8,015 nt of DNA from Faecalibacterium sp. (GTDB lineage Bacteria; Bacillota; Clostridia; Oscillospirales; Ruminococcaceae), in assembly GCA_017483235.1 (NCBI GenBank), contig JAFULE010000204.1, positions 1 through 8,015 on the forward strand, given 5' to 3'. A program made the translations under genes and the position numbers. The stretch's first letter is position 1, and every line of letters begins with the position of its first letter. A model generated the notes under the pieces. That model saw nothing but the letters and a program-made list of their open reading frames with translations, did not search any database and was not told the DNA's origin. Shown here one piece after another: positions 1 to 6,285 of this stretch.

Positions 1-445
1 GTTTTTTCTTTTCGCCCTCGTAAAAGAGATCAGGGAAGCTCTGGTAAAAGGTGCCGTTTTTTACGCAGTCGGTGGTGGTAAAATTCTGCTCGTACACCGT
101 AAGCTGCCACGGGGTACCGGGGGTCCAGGCCAGTTCGCCGGTGCCGTCGGGGCCGCGGTAAATACAGCGAAAATCGGTGTACAGGTCAAAGTGGTACAGA
201 TACACGCCGGCGCTTTCCACCGGGATCTGCAGCGAAAAATGATTCACCTGCGGCGTCTGGCCGTCAAACTTCATCCGGTAATGCACCGGTTCGTTGTCTG
301 GGGCGTCCTTACGCAGAACCACATGGGGGTCTGCGTAGCCCAAAGCCTGCGGCAGGTCCAGCCGCAGCAGAATGCTTTGCCCGGCTTTGATGGCGCCAAA
401 CGGCTGCCGGAAGGTGCTGCTGAAATTGTCGTGATAGATAAACAA
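1..445 (-). CDS. Glycoside hydrolase family 13 protein (alpha-amylase/neopullulanase type), 5' part only
   Basis: This is the N-terminal 148 residues of a protein whose catalytic part lies beyond the left edge. I recognise the N-terminal beta-sandwich of intracellular GH13 alpha-glucan hydrolases: IYHDN (residues 3-7), FRQPFGAI (12-19), then a domain ending in WQLTVYE (113-119). That is followed by FYQSFPDLF (133-141), which matches the family's YQIFPDRF entry strand of the catalytic barrel. No catalytic residue is inside the window. The likely role is cleavage of alpha-1,4 or alpha-1,6 glucans in the cytoplasm, which fits the neighbouring glycogen phosphorylase. No ATG or GTG lies in frame near the family's N-terminus. 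I chose TTG at 445-443 because homology begins there and an AAAGGG lies 11 nt upstream, but the frame stays open further upstream. Oddities are the weak start, no clear promoter after the glgP terminator, and Leu where the family has Arg in PDRF. The family call is fairly sure; start and intactness are not. Confidence 0.72.
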   Translation of the reverse strand, partial: MFIYHDNFSSTFRQPFGAIKAGQSILLRLDLPQALGYADPHVVLRKDAPDNEPVHYRMKFDGQTPQVNHFSLQIPVESAGVYLYHFDLYTDFRCIYRGPDGTGELAWTPGTPWQLTVYEQNFTTTDCVKNGTFYQSFPDLFYEGEKKK

Positions 446-510
446 GGCGGGTTCAACCCTTTCGCAGTTGATAAAAGTGCATTGCAGCGCACAAAAGGAT
501 GTGTTTGCTG

Positions 511-542
511 AAAAAAGCCCCGGCGCGGCGCGTCGGGGCTTT
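511..542 (-). terminator. Rho-independent terminator of glgP
   Basis: AAAGCCCCG (542-534 on the minus strand) pairs with CGGGGCTTT (522-514), giving a 9-bp stem around an 11-nt GC-rich loop. It runs into six T residues on the minus strand (516-511). The uninterrupted T run is only on that side, so the signal works leftward. It starts 18 nt after the glgP stop codon and separates glgP from the GH13 gene. Confidence 0.88.
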
Positions 543-560
543 CTGAATGCAGAGGTAAAA

Positions 561-2252
561 TTACTTCACAAAGGGCGCATTCCAGATGTCGCGGGCGTAG
601 TCGGTCACCGAACGGTCGGCGCTGAAGATGCCGCTGTTGGCAATGTTCTTCAGGCTCATACGGTTCCAGGTGTCGCGGTCACGGTACAGCTTCTGGATGT
701 CGGCCTGAGCACGGCGGTAGTCCTTGAAGTCGGCCATAACCATATAGGGGTCGCTGGTGCGCAGGTTGTTGGTCACCTCGTAGAAGTTTTCGCCGTTCCA
801 GCCGCGCTCCAGCAGGTTCAGCACGGCGCTGGCCACGTCATCGCCCAGAATGAAAGCACCGGGATGGTAGCCCATAGCCTTCAGGTTGTTTACCTCGGGG
901 GTCAGCATACCGAAGATGACCTCGTTTTCCTGACCGGCGGCGGCCGCAATCTCCACGTTGGCGCCGTCCAGAGTGCCCAGAGTGATGGCGCCGTTCAGCA
1001 TAAACTTCATGTTGCCGGTGCCCGAAGCCTCGGTGCCGGCCAGCGAGATCTGCTCGGATACTTCCGAAGCGGGCATCAGCCGCTCGGACAGGCTGACGCA
1101 GTACTCTTCCAGGAAGACGATGCGCAGCTTCTGGCGGATGACCGGGTCGGCATCAATCAGCTGGCCCAGCTTGCAGATCATACGGATCATCTGCTTGGCC
1201 ATGTAGTAGCCCGGGGCAGCCTTGGCGCCGAAGATATAGGTCTTGGGCACAAAGTCGGCGTTGGGGTTCTCTTTCAGGTACAGGTACTGGGCGGCAATGT
1301 TCAAAGCGTTCAGGTGCTGGCGCTTGTACTCGTGCATGCGCTTGACCTGTACGTCAAAAATCGAGTTGGGATCGATCACCTGACCGGTGCTCTTGGCCAG
1401 ATAGTTGGCAAAGTTCTTCTTGTTTTCCAGCTTGACGGCTTCCAGACGGTCCAGTACCTGCTTGTCGGCGGCAAAGTCGTTGAACTTGGCCAGCTCGGCG
1501 GCGTCATAGCGGTAGCCGTCGCCGATGGTCTCGTCCAACAGCTTGCACAGGCCCTTGTTCGAGCTCAGCAGCCAGCGGCGGTAAGCGATGCCGTTGGTCA
1601 CGTTCTTAAAGGCCTGGGGCTTGAACAGGTAGTAGTCGTTGAACACGCTGTCCTTGATGATCTCGCTGTGCAGCTTGGAAACGCCGTTGATGCTGTGGCT
1701 GACATAGGCGCAGATGTTGGCCATGCGCACCTGATTGTTGCCGATGGGGGCCATATAGTCGATCTTGCCCTGATCGCCGGGGAACACTTCCTCCAGCTCG
1801 GCGCGGCAGCGGCGGTCCATCTCGACCACGATCTGGTAAATGCGGGGCAGGGTCATCTTGAAAATGTCCAGGCTCCACTTTTCCAGTGCCTCGGCCATAA
1901 CGGTGTGGTTGGTGTAGGCAAAAACCTCCTGGCAGATGGCAAAGCTCTTATCCCAGTCGTAGCCGCACTCGTCCAGCAGGATGCGCATCAGTTCGGGAAT
2001 GGCCAGGGTGGGATGGGTGTCGTTCAGCTGAATGGCAACCTTCTCGCCCAGGTTTTCCAGAGTGCCATAGTTGGCCAGATGCATCTGGACGATGTCGCCG
2101 ATGGAAGCGGCCGACAGGAAGTACTGCTGGCGCAGGCGCAGAATCTTGCCCTCGACATGGTTGTCGTTGGGGTACAGGATCTTGGAGATCAGCTCGGCCG
2201 AAGCGTTCTTGCTCATGGCGCTGCCGTATTCGCCGGCGTTGAAGCTGTTCAT
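561..2252 (-). CDS. glgP: Glycogen phosphorylase, C-terminal fragment (563 aa from first Met after TGA)
   Basis: This is the remainder of glgP after the TGA, counted from the first in-frame ATG nine codons downstream (MNSFNAGEY). It carries LYPNDNHVEGKILRLRQQYF, QLNDTHPTLAIPELMR, VQVKRMHEYKRQHLN and the cofactor motif EASGTGNMKFMLNGA, then TLDGANVEI. The cofactor lysine codon is at 1007-1005. I see no Shine-Dalgarno sequence before the ATG at 2252 (upstream bases are CCCCTGATTTTGAC), so efficient independent translation is unlikely. All catalytic C-terminal residues seem preserved, which argues that the interruption is recent or artefactual. Confidence 0.82.
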   Translation of the reverse strand: MNSFNAGEYGSAMSKNASAELISKILYPNDNHVEGKILRLRQQYFLSAASIGDIVQMHLANYGTLENLGEKVAIQLNDTHPTLAIPELMRILLDECGYDWDKSFAICQEVFAYTNHTVMAEALEKWSLDIFKMTLPRIYQIVVEMDRRCRAELEEVFPGDQGKIDYMAPIGNNQVRMANICAYVSHSINGVSKLHSEIIKDSVFNDYYLFKPQAFKNVTNGIAYRRWLLSSNKGLCKLLDETIGDGYRYDAAELAKFNDFAADKQVLDRLEAVKLENKKNFANYLAKSTGQVIDPNSIFDVQVKRMHEYKRQHLNALNIAAQYLYLKENPNADFVPKTYIFGAKAAPGYYMAKQMIRMICKLGQLIDADPVIRQKLRIVFLEEYCVSLSERLMPASEVSEQISLAGTEASGTGNMKFMLNGAITLGTLDGANVEIAAAAGQENEVIFGMLTPEVNNLKAMGYHPGAFILGDDVASAVLNLLERGWNGENFYEVTNNLRTSDPYMVMADFKDYRRAQADIQKLYRDRDTWNRMSLKNIANSGIFSADRSVTDYARDIWNAPFVK

Positions 2253-2276
2253 GTCAAAATCAGGGGCCTTGGCCTG

Positions 2277-2969
2277 TCACAGGCGCAGCTTGGCAACGCC
2301 CTGGCCCTCGTAGCCCTGCACATACATGTCAGAGGGCACGGCCAGCACGCTGTTGTAGTTGGTGTGACGGATATAGTGGAAATCGTTCTGCCAGTTTTCC
2401 TCGATCTCGCCGTCAAAGCGGATCTCAACGGCCTGATCGGGGTGGCTCTTCAGCCAGACCTGACCGCCGGGCAGCCAGTTGTCGGCGCGCTCCTGCTGCC
2501 TGCCGTCCACCCGCTTCTGCTTGAAGATGCCGTACTCGTACAGGATGGAATAGCCGGTGCCGGCAATACCGGTGGTGGCCATGCCGTCCAGATAGCAGGC
2601 GGCCAGACGGCCCAGGCCGCCGTTGCCCAGACCTGCATCGGGCTCTTCCTCAAAAATGCTGTCGATGTTGATCTGGGCATCGGCCAGTGCCTGCTCGGCA
2701 ACATCACTCAGGCCCAGATTCAGCAGACTGTTCTTCAGGCTGCGGCCCATCAGGAACTCCATGCACAGGTAGTACACCTGCTTGGAGCCGGTGGCCACGG
2801 CCTTGGCGTTGAACTTCTTGTGCTGCTCGCTCATCATCTGGCGGCAGATCAAAGCCAGCGAGCGATAGATCTGCTGGTTGGAGGCAACGCTCAGCTCCAC
2901 GCCGTATTCGCTGGTCAGTTTATTCTGCAAAATTTTTGCAAATTCTTTTTTGGTATAGTTGGGCATCAT
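2277..2969 (-). CDS. glgP: Glycogen phosphorylase, N-terminal fragment (230 aa, ends at premature TGA)
   Basis: This is the part of glgP that would be translated normally. It starts MMPNYTKKEF after AGGAG and ends at VAKLRL before the TGA. It holds the family's N-terminal landmarks: YYLCMEFLMGRSL, EEEPDAGLGNGGLGRLAACYLDGMAT and YEYGIFKQ. These form the nucleotide/phosphate-proximal half of the N-terminal domain. The fragment lacks the rest of that domain and the whole C-terminal pyridoxal-phosphate domain, so it should have no phosphorylase activity alone and probably would not fold stably. Confidence 0.85.
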   Translation of the reverse strand: MMPNYTKKEFAKILQNKLTSEYGVELSVASNQQIYRSLALICRQMMSEQHKKFNAKAVATGSKQVYYLCMEFLMGRSLKNSLLNLGLSDVAEQALADAQINIDSIFEEEPDAGLGNGGLGRLAACYLDGMATTGIAGTGYSILYEYGIFKQKRVDGRQQERADNWLPGGQVWLKSHPDQAVEIRFDGEIEENWQNDFHYIRHTNYNSVLAVPSDMYVQGYEGQGVAKLRL

Positions 2970-3080
2970 AAATTCTCCTGTCATAGCCGGGCGGCCCACC
3001 TGCAACTTGGGGGCCTGCGCCGGGTGATAGTGCTTTCTCTCATTTACAAAAGCTGCCCCTTTTACAAGGCATCGTCATAT

Positions 3081-3109
3081 ATTATACCGGGTTTGGGGAT
3101 TCTTGGCAA
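3081..3109 (-). promoter_or_regulatory. Sigma-A type promoter of glgP
   Basis: On the minus strand TTGCCA (3109-3104) and TATAAT (3086-3081) are separated by exactly 17 bp. A/T tracts upstream of the -35 (about 3110-3130) could act as an UP element. Transcription should start near 3074, giving a leader of about 105 nt before the glgP ATG. That leader contains a GGCCC/GGGCC inverted repeat and two TTGTAAA copies 18 nt apart (plus-strand TTTACAA at 3043 and 3061). No known riboswitch is recognisable. Confidence 0.85.
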
Positions 3110-3141
3110 GGAAAAACTTTGTTTTTGTATGCACACAGCGT

Positions 3142-3158
3142 ACTTTTTGCAAAAAAGT
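3142..3158. promoter_or_regulatory. AT-rich near-palindrome between divergent promoters, possible operator
   Basis: ACTTTTTGCAAAAAAGT is an inverted repeat broken only by one extra A. It lies between the glgP -35 (3104-3109) and the presumed zapA -35 (about 3171). It could be an operator or an A-tract UP element for zapA. The regulator is unknown and binding is only inferred. Confidence 0.35.
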
Positions 3159-3170
3159 GCCAAATGACCC

Positions 3171-3199
3171 TTTTTCTTTTCGAGCGGTTATATTATAAT
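3171..3199 (+). promoter_or_regulatory. Probable promoter of zapA
   Basis: A perfect TATAAT sits at 3194-3199. The matching -35 at 17-bp spacing is poor (TTTTTC, 3171-3176), but the region upstream is A/T rich, including a run of six A at 3151-3156. Transcription would start near 3206, about 42 nt before the zapA ATG. This is probably the main promoter for zapA and possibly for the genes beyond its terminator. Confidence 0.65.
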
Positions 3200-3247
3200 A
3201 GCATAAAGAAGTAACGGCTGTCTGGCCGCAAAAGCGAGGAAGATACC

Positions 3248-3598
3248 ATGGTGAATAAAGTACGGCTCATGATCGCAGGCTCACCCTATGTGATCTCTAC
3301 CACCGATTCCGAAGAATATGTCGAGGGGCTGGCCCAGCGTCTGGATAACGATATCAAGGCGGTCATGGGCGACAACCCCAACCTTTCGGTTACCCGTGCT
3401 GCGGTGTTCTGCGCGCTGGAATATCTGGACGAGTATACCAAAAGCATCGGCAGCGCCGACAATATGCGCAGCCAGATCAAGGACTACCTGGCTGACGCCG
3501 CCAAGGCAAAGCTGGCCGCCGACGAAGCCCGCCGCGAGGTCGAGCGTCTGAAGCGTGAGGTACAGTATCTGAAAGAGCAGGCGAACAGCCGCGGCTGA
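3248..3598 (+). CDS. zapA: Cell division protein ZapA
   Basis: This 116-residue protein fits the ZapA family, which binds FtsZ at the division site and bundles or cross-links its filaments. Residues 3-36 (VRLMIAGSPYVISTTDSEEYVEGLAQRLD) form the small globular FtsZ-binding domain. A helical linker follows, and residues about 73-116 are rich in A, E, K and R with heptad-like spacing (REVERLKREVQYLKEQ), as expected for the dimer/tetramer coiled coil. AGGAAG lies 5 nt before ATG. It is transcribed away from glgP, ends in TGA and is followed at once by a hairpin terminator. The short length and low motif content of the family leave a little doubt, but the N-terminal pattern and its position before a U32 gene agree with clostridial zapA. 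Confidence 0.87.
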   Translation: MVNKVRLMIAGSPYVISTTDSEEYVEGLAQRLDNDIKAVMGDNPNLSVTRAAVFCALEYLDEYTKSIGSADNMRSQIKDYLADAAKAKLAADEARREVERLKREVQYLKEQANSRG

Positions 3599-3613
3599 TG
3601 CCGCAGCTATGCC

Positions 3614-3639
3614 GGGCCGCGCTTGCGCGGCCCTTTTTT
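3614..3639 (+). terminator. Rho-independent terminator after zapA / before the U32 gene
   Basis: GGGCCGCG (3614-3621) pairs with CGCGGCCC (3626-3633) around a CTTG tetraloop, a very stable hairpin, followed directly by six T. It begins 15 nt after the zapA stop and ends 28 nt before the next start codon. It may act as a partial terminator that lowers expression of the downstream genes relative to zapA. Confidence 0.9.
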
Positions 3640-3667
3640 GCCGAATAAGGAAAGGAATGCCTCTTTG

Positions 3668-5734
3668 ATGAACACCATCGAGATCCTTGCCCCTGTGGGC
3701 AGCGAAGAAATGCTGGCCGCCGCCGTGTACAGCGGGGCCGATGCGGTCTATCTGGGCTTTTCGGGCTACAATGCCCGCAGCGGCGCAGGCAATTTTACCG
3801 CCGAAACTCTGCAAAAAGCGGTGGCTTTCTGCCACGGGCGCGGGGTGCACGTGCATGTGGCCCTGAATACCACCGTGTACGGGCACGAGCTGGCCGGTCT
3901 GGCCGACGCGGTGCGGGCGGTGGCCCAAAGCGGGGCCGATGCGGTCATCTGTCAGGACCTTGCCACCGCAGCGCTGGTGCGGCGCATTGCCCCCGGCCTG
4001 CCGCTGCATGGCTCCACCCAGATGAGCGTGCACACCCTTGCCGGTGCAAAGCAGCTGGCCGAAATGGGCTTTGCCCGGGCCATTCTGGCGCGGGAACTGA
4101 ACTTTGCCGAAATCGAGCATATTACCAAACACTGCGGCATCGAAACCGAGGTGTTTGTGCACGGTGCGCTGTGCATGAGCGTCAGCGGCCAATGCTATAT
4201 GTCCGCCTTTCTGGGCGGCCGCAGCGGCAACCGGGGCAGCTGTGCCGGCCCCTGCCGCCTGCCCTTTGACGCAAGCCCCATCCCCGAAGGGCTGCCCGGC
4301 CGGGCGCATCACCTTTCGTTAAAGGATAACTCTGTCATCGACTGGCTGCCCAAGCTGCAGGCGGCGGGCGTGGCTTCGGTCAAAATCGAGGGCCGGCTGC
4401 GCACCCCCGAATATGTGGCGGCGGCGGTCAACGCCTGTGCGGCGGCCCGCAGCGGCCTTGCCTATGACCGCGACCTGCTGCAAAAGGCCTTCAGCCGCAG
4501 CGGCTTTACTGACGGTTACCTTTCCGGCCGCATCGACGGCAGCATGTTCGGTACCCGCAGCGAGGCGGACGCCGAAGCCACCAAAAAGGCACTGCCCGCC
4601 TTGCGCGAGCTGTACCGCCGCGAGCGCCAGCGGGTGCCGGTGGCCATGAAGCTGGAGGTGGAGGAATACGGCGCCAAGCTGACCGTGACCGATACCGAGG
4701 GCAACAAAGCCATCGCCTACGGCGACGCCGACCCACAGCCTGCCAACAATGACCCCGCACCTGCGCTGCGCCGCAGTCTGGAAAAATGCGGCGGAACGCC
4801 TTTTTTGCCCAACAACATTGAAGTGGAGATGGACGGTGGCCCCTGGTATCTGCCGGGCAGCTGCATCAACGAGATGCGCCGCACCGCGCTGGAAGCCCTG
4901 CTGAAAAAGCGGGAAACCATCCGTCCCCATAAGCTTACCGGCTGGCAGCTGCCGGCCGACATTGCGGTGCATAAGCACCCCATGCCCGCAGCAAAGCCGC
5001 TGCGCGCCCGGTTTGCCGACTGGCAGCAGGTGCCCGAAGAGGCCATTGCCGGGCTGGAATATCTGATCCTGCCCATCGAACAGGCCGACGCAGTGCCCCC
5101 GCACTACCGGGCCAAAACCATTCTGGAACTGCCGCGGGTGATGTTCGGCCGGCTGGAAGAGGATACCGTCCGCCGCATTGCCGTCACCGCCCAGCAGGGC
5201 TTTGCCGGATATGAGGCCAACAATATCGGCCATTTTCAGCTGCTGCAGGGTCTGCCGGTGTTCGGCGGGCTGGGCCTGAACCTGACCAACCCTCTTGCCG
5301 CACAGGAATACGCGGCGCTGGGGGCAAAAGGGCTGCTGCTGCTGCCCGAAGTGAAGGACAGCGACATGCCCTGCATCGCCCCGGTGGGTACAGCCACCGG
5401 CGCCATGGTGTACGGCCATATGCCTTTGATGCTGACCCGTGCCTGCCCGCTGCACAATCTGCACACTTGCGCCCGCTGCGAAAAGCAGGGGGAACTGACC
5501 GACCGCAAGGCCAAAAAGTTCCCGGTGCGGTGCGGGCAGGGGGTGCGCACCATCTACAATCCCATTCCGATTTATATGGGCGACAAGCCGGCCGCGCTGG
5601 CTGTCGACTGGGAGTATGCCCATTTTTCCATCGAAACCAAACAGCAGGCGGCCGAAATTCTGGCCCTGCTGAAGCAGCACGCCCCCTTCGAGGGCGATTT
5701 TACCCGCGGGCTGTACTTCAAGGGCACCGCGTGA
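3668..5734 (+). CDS. U32 family protein (annotated as peptidase; RlhA-like RNA hydroxylase candidate) with DUF3656-type C-terminus
   Basis: This 688-residue protein carries the U32 signature at residues 159-179 (ETEVFVHGALCMSVSGQCYMS). Its barrel-type N-terminus begins EILAPVGSEEMLAAAVYSGADAVYLG. Cys169, Cys176, Cys192 and Cys196 (the last two in RGSCAGPCRLPF) fit the iron-sulfur ligands known in U32 relatives. VKIEGRLRTPEYV closes the core. The long C-terminal part holds another cysteine set, C593, C601, C604 and C622 (CPLHNLHTCARC, then DRKAKKFPVRC). U32 proteins are usually labelled collagenase-like peptidases. However, characterised members TrhP, RlhA and UbiU/V hydroxylate tRNA, 23S rRNA or quinones, and RlhA is the long form. 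That role is inferred here. ATG at 3668 is preferred with AAGGAAAGGA about 11 nt upstream; an earlier TTG at 3623 lies inside the terminator hairpin. No promoter fits between terminator and start. Confidence 0.88.
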   Translation: MNTIEILAPVGSEEMLAAAVYSGADAVYLGFSGYNARSGAGNFTAETLQKAVAFCHGRGVHVHVALNTTVYGHELAGLADAVRAVAQSGADAVICQDLATAALVRRIAPGLPLHGSTQMSVHTLAGAKQLAEMGFARAILARELNFAEIEHITKHCGIETEVFVHGALCMSVSGQCYMSAFLGGRSGNRGSCAGPCRLPFDASPIPEGLPGRAHHLSLKDNSVIDWLPKLQAAGVASVKIEGRLRTPEYVAAAVNACAAARSGLAYDRDLLQKAFSRSGFTDGYLSGRIDGSMFGTRSEADAEATKKALPALRELYRRERQRVPVAMKLEVEEYGAKLTVTDTEGNKAIAYGDADPQPANNDPAPALRRSLEKCGGTPFLPNNIEVEMDGGPWYLPGSCINEMRRTALEALLKKRETIRPHKLTGWQLPADIAVHKHPMPAAKPLRARFADWQQVPEEAIAGLEYLILPIEQADAVPPHYRAKTILELPRVMFGRLEEDTVRRIAVTAQQGFAGYEANNIGHFQLLQGLPVFGGLGLNLTNPLAAQEYAALGAKGLLLLPEVKDSDMPCIAPVGTATGAMVYGHMPLMLTRACPLHNLHTCARCEKQGELTDRKAKKFPVRCGQGVRTIYNPIPIYMGDKPAALAVDWEYAHFSIETKQQAAEILALLKQHAPFEGDFTRGLYFKGTA

Positions 5735-5770
5735 CCATATTCATATTATAAGGATAAGGATGTGTATTCC

Positions 5771-6217
5771 ATGACCGATCTTACCGTAAAATATCAGGTG
5801 CTGGACCAGCGTGCCAAAGTGCCCGCCTACGCCACTGCGGGCGCCGCCGCTGCCGATCTGTGTGCCGTACTGGACGAGCCCATGACCCTGCAGCCCATGC
5901 AGCGGGCGCTGGTGCCCACCGGCCTTGCCATTCAGCTGCCCGGCCCCCACACGGTGGCCCTTGTGTATGCCCGCAGCGGGCTGTCCATCAAGCACGGGCT
6001 GTGCATGGCCAACGGCGTTGGGGTGATTGACAGCGATTACCGGGGCGAGCTGAAAGTGCCCATGATCAACCTTGGCACCCAGCCTTACACCATCGCCCCC
6101 GGCGAGCGGGTGGCTCAGCTGTGCATTGCCCCGGTGCACACCGCCGCCTTTGTGCCGGTGACCGCACTGGACAGCACCGACCGCGGTGCGGGCGGCTTTG
6201 GCAGCACCGGCAAATAA
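5771..6217 (+). CDS. dut: dUTP diphosphatase (dUTPase)
   Basis: This is a 148-residue trimeric-type dUTPase. It splits dUTP to dUMP and pyrophosphate, keeping uracil out of DNA and supplying dUMP for dTMP synthesis. All five family motifs are visible in order: I AGAAAADLCA (23-32), II ARSGLSIKHGL (67-77), III NGVGVIDSDYRGE (81-93) with catalytic Asp87, IV PGERVAQL (110-117), and V RGAGGFGSTGK (138-148), the flexible C-terminal arm with its Phe. I chose ATG at 5771, with AAGGA ending 10 nt upstream. A GTG three codons earlier (5762) has a second AAGGA 7 nt upstream and is a real alternative. It sits 36 nt after the U32 stop on the same strand, so it is probably co-transcribed. Confidence 0.96.
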   Translation: MTDLTVKYQVLDQRAKVPAYATAGAAAADLCAVLDEPMTLQPMQRALVPTGLAIQLPGPHTVALVYARSGLSIKHGLCMANGVGVIDSDYRGELKVPMINLGTQPYTIAPGERVAQLCIAPVHTAAFVPVTALDSTDRGAGGFGSTGK

Positions 6218-6223
6218 AAATTT

Positions 6224-6252
6224 TGGGTGGGTGCAGTATTTTGCGCCGCCCA
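6224..6252 (+). other. Imperfect hairpin in the dut-DUF4321 gap
   Basis: TGGGTGG (6224-6230) pairs with CCGCCCA (6246-6252), and TGC (6232-6234) with GCG (6243-6245). This gives 10 pairs with two G-T wobbles, one bulged G and an 8-nt loop. No T run follows, so it is not a standard terminator. It may be an RNA processing or stabilising structure, or chance. Confidence 0.35.
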
Positions 6253-6285
6253 TTCGTATCAACAAAGAGGGAAGTGTAATTTAGT

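Larger units (their letters stand above)
561..2969 (-). pseudogene. glgP: Glycogen/starch phosphorylase interrupted by an in-frame TGA
   Basis: The full reading frame is 802 codons plus TAA, the normal length for a GT35 phosphorylase. The enzyme uses phosphate to release glucose-1-phosphate from glycogen or maltodextrin in the cytoplasm. Codon 231 is TGA (2279-2277) in the context LRL-stop-QAKAP. Phosphorylases have Trp there: rabbit muscle enzyme reads RLWSAKAP and E. coli MalP reads LRLWQA, both from memory. One G-to-A change from TGG explains it. The frame is identical on both sides, so there is no frameshift. Everything else looks intact, including the pyridoxal-phosphate motif EASGTGNMKF with Lys655. 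The start at 2969 (MM) is chosen because AGGAG ends 5 nt before it; a longer TTG-started frame from 3005 lacks such a site. With the standard code the gene gives two fragments, described separately. A sequencing error or natural read-through remains possible. Confidence 0.88.

Noticed and set aside
2277..2279. TGA read as Trp by a reassigned genetic code
   Set aside because: zapA and the U32 gene both end at TGA, one followed by a terminator, and Trp elsewhere is TGG.
2260..2279. TGA as a selenocysteine codon
   Set aside because: The family residue is a structural Trp, not a catalytic Cys, and only a 4-bp CAGG/CCTG stem follows, which is not a convincing selenocysteine insertion element.
2250..2280. 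Frameshift or insertion-sequence disruption of glgP
   Set aside because: The reading frame is the same on both sides, the length is normal and no extra or missing bases are needed.
3003..3005. Upstream TTG start for glgP adding 12 residues
   Set aside because: No ribosome site precedes it, while AGGAG is ideally placed before the ATG-ATG at 2969.
468..3167. An 899-codon open frame on the plus strand
   Set aside because: It lies exactly opposite glgP, has a repetitive V/H/Q/L-rich composition, matches no family I know and follows from glgP codon bias.
3281..5680. Long minus-strand frames (343 and 453 codons) opposite zapA and the U32 gene
   Set aside because: They are codon-aligned shadows of the U32 gene, separated only by its single TTA codon at 4319-4321, and show no recognisable domain.
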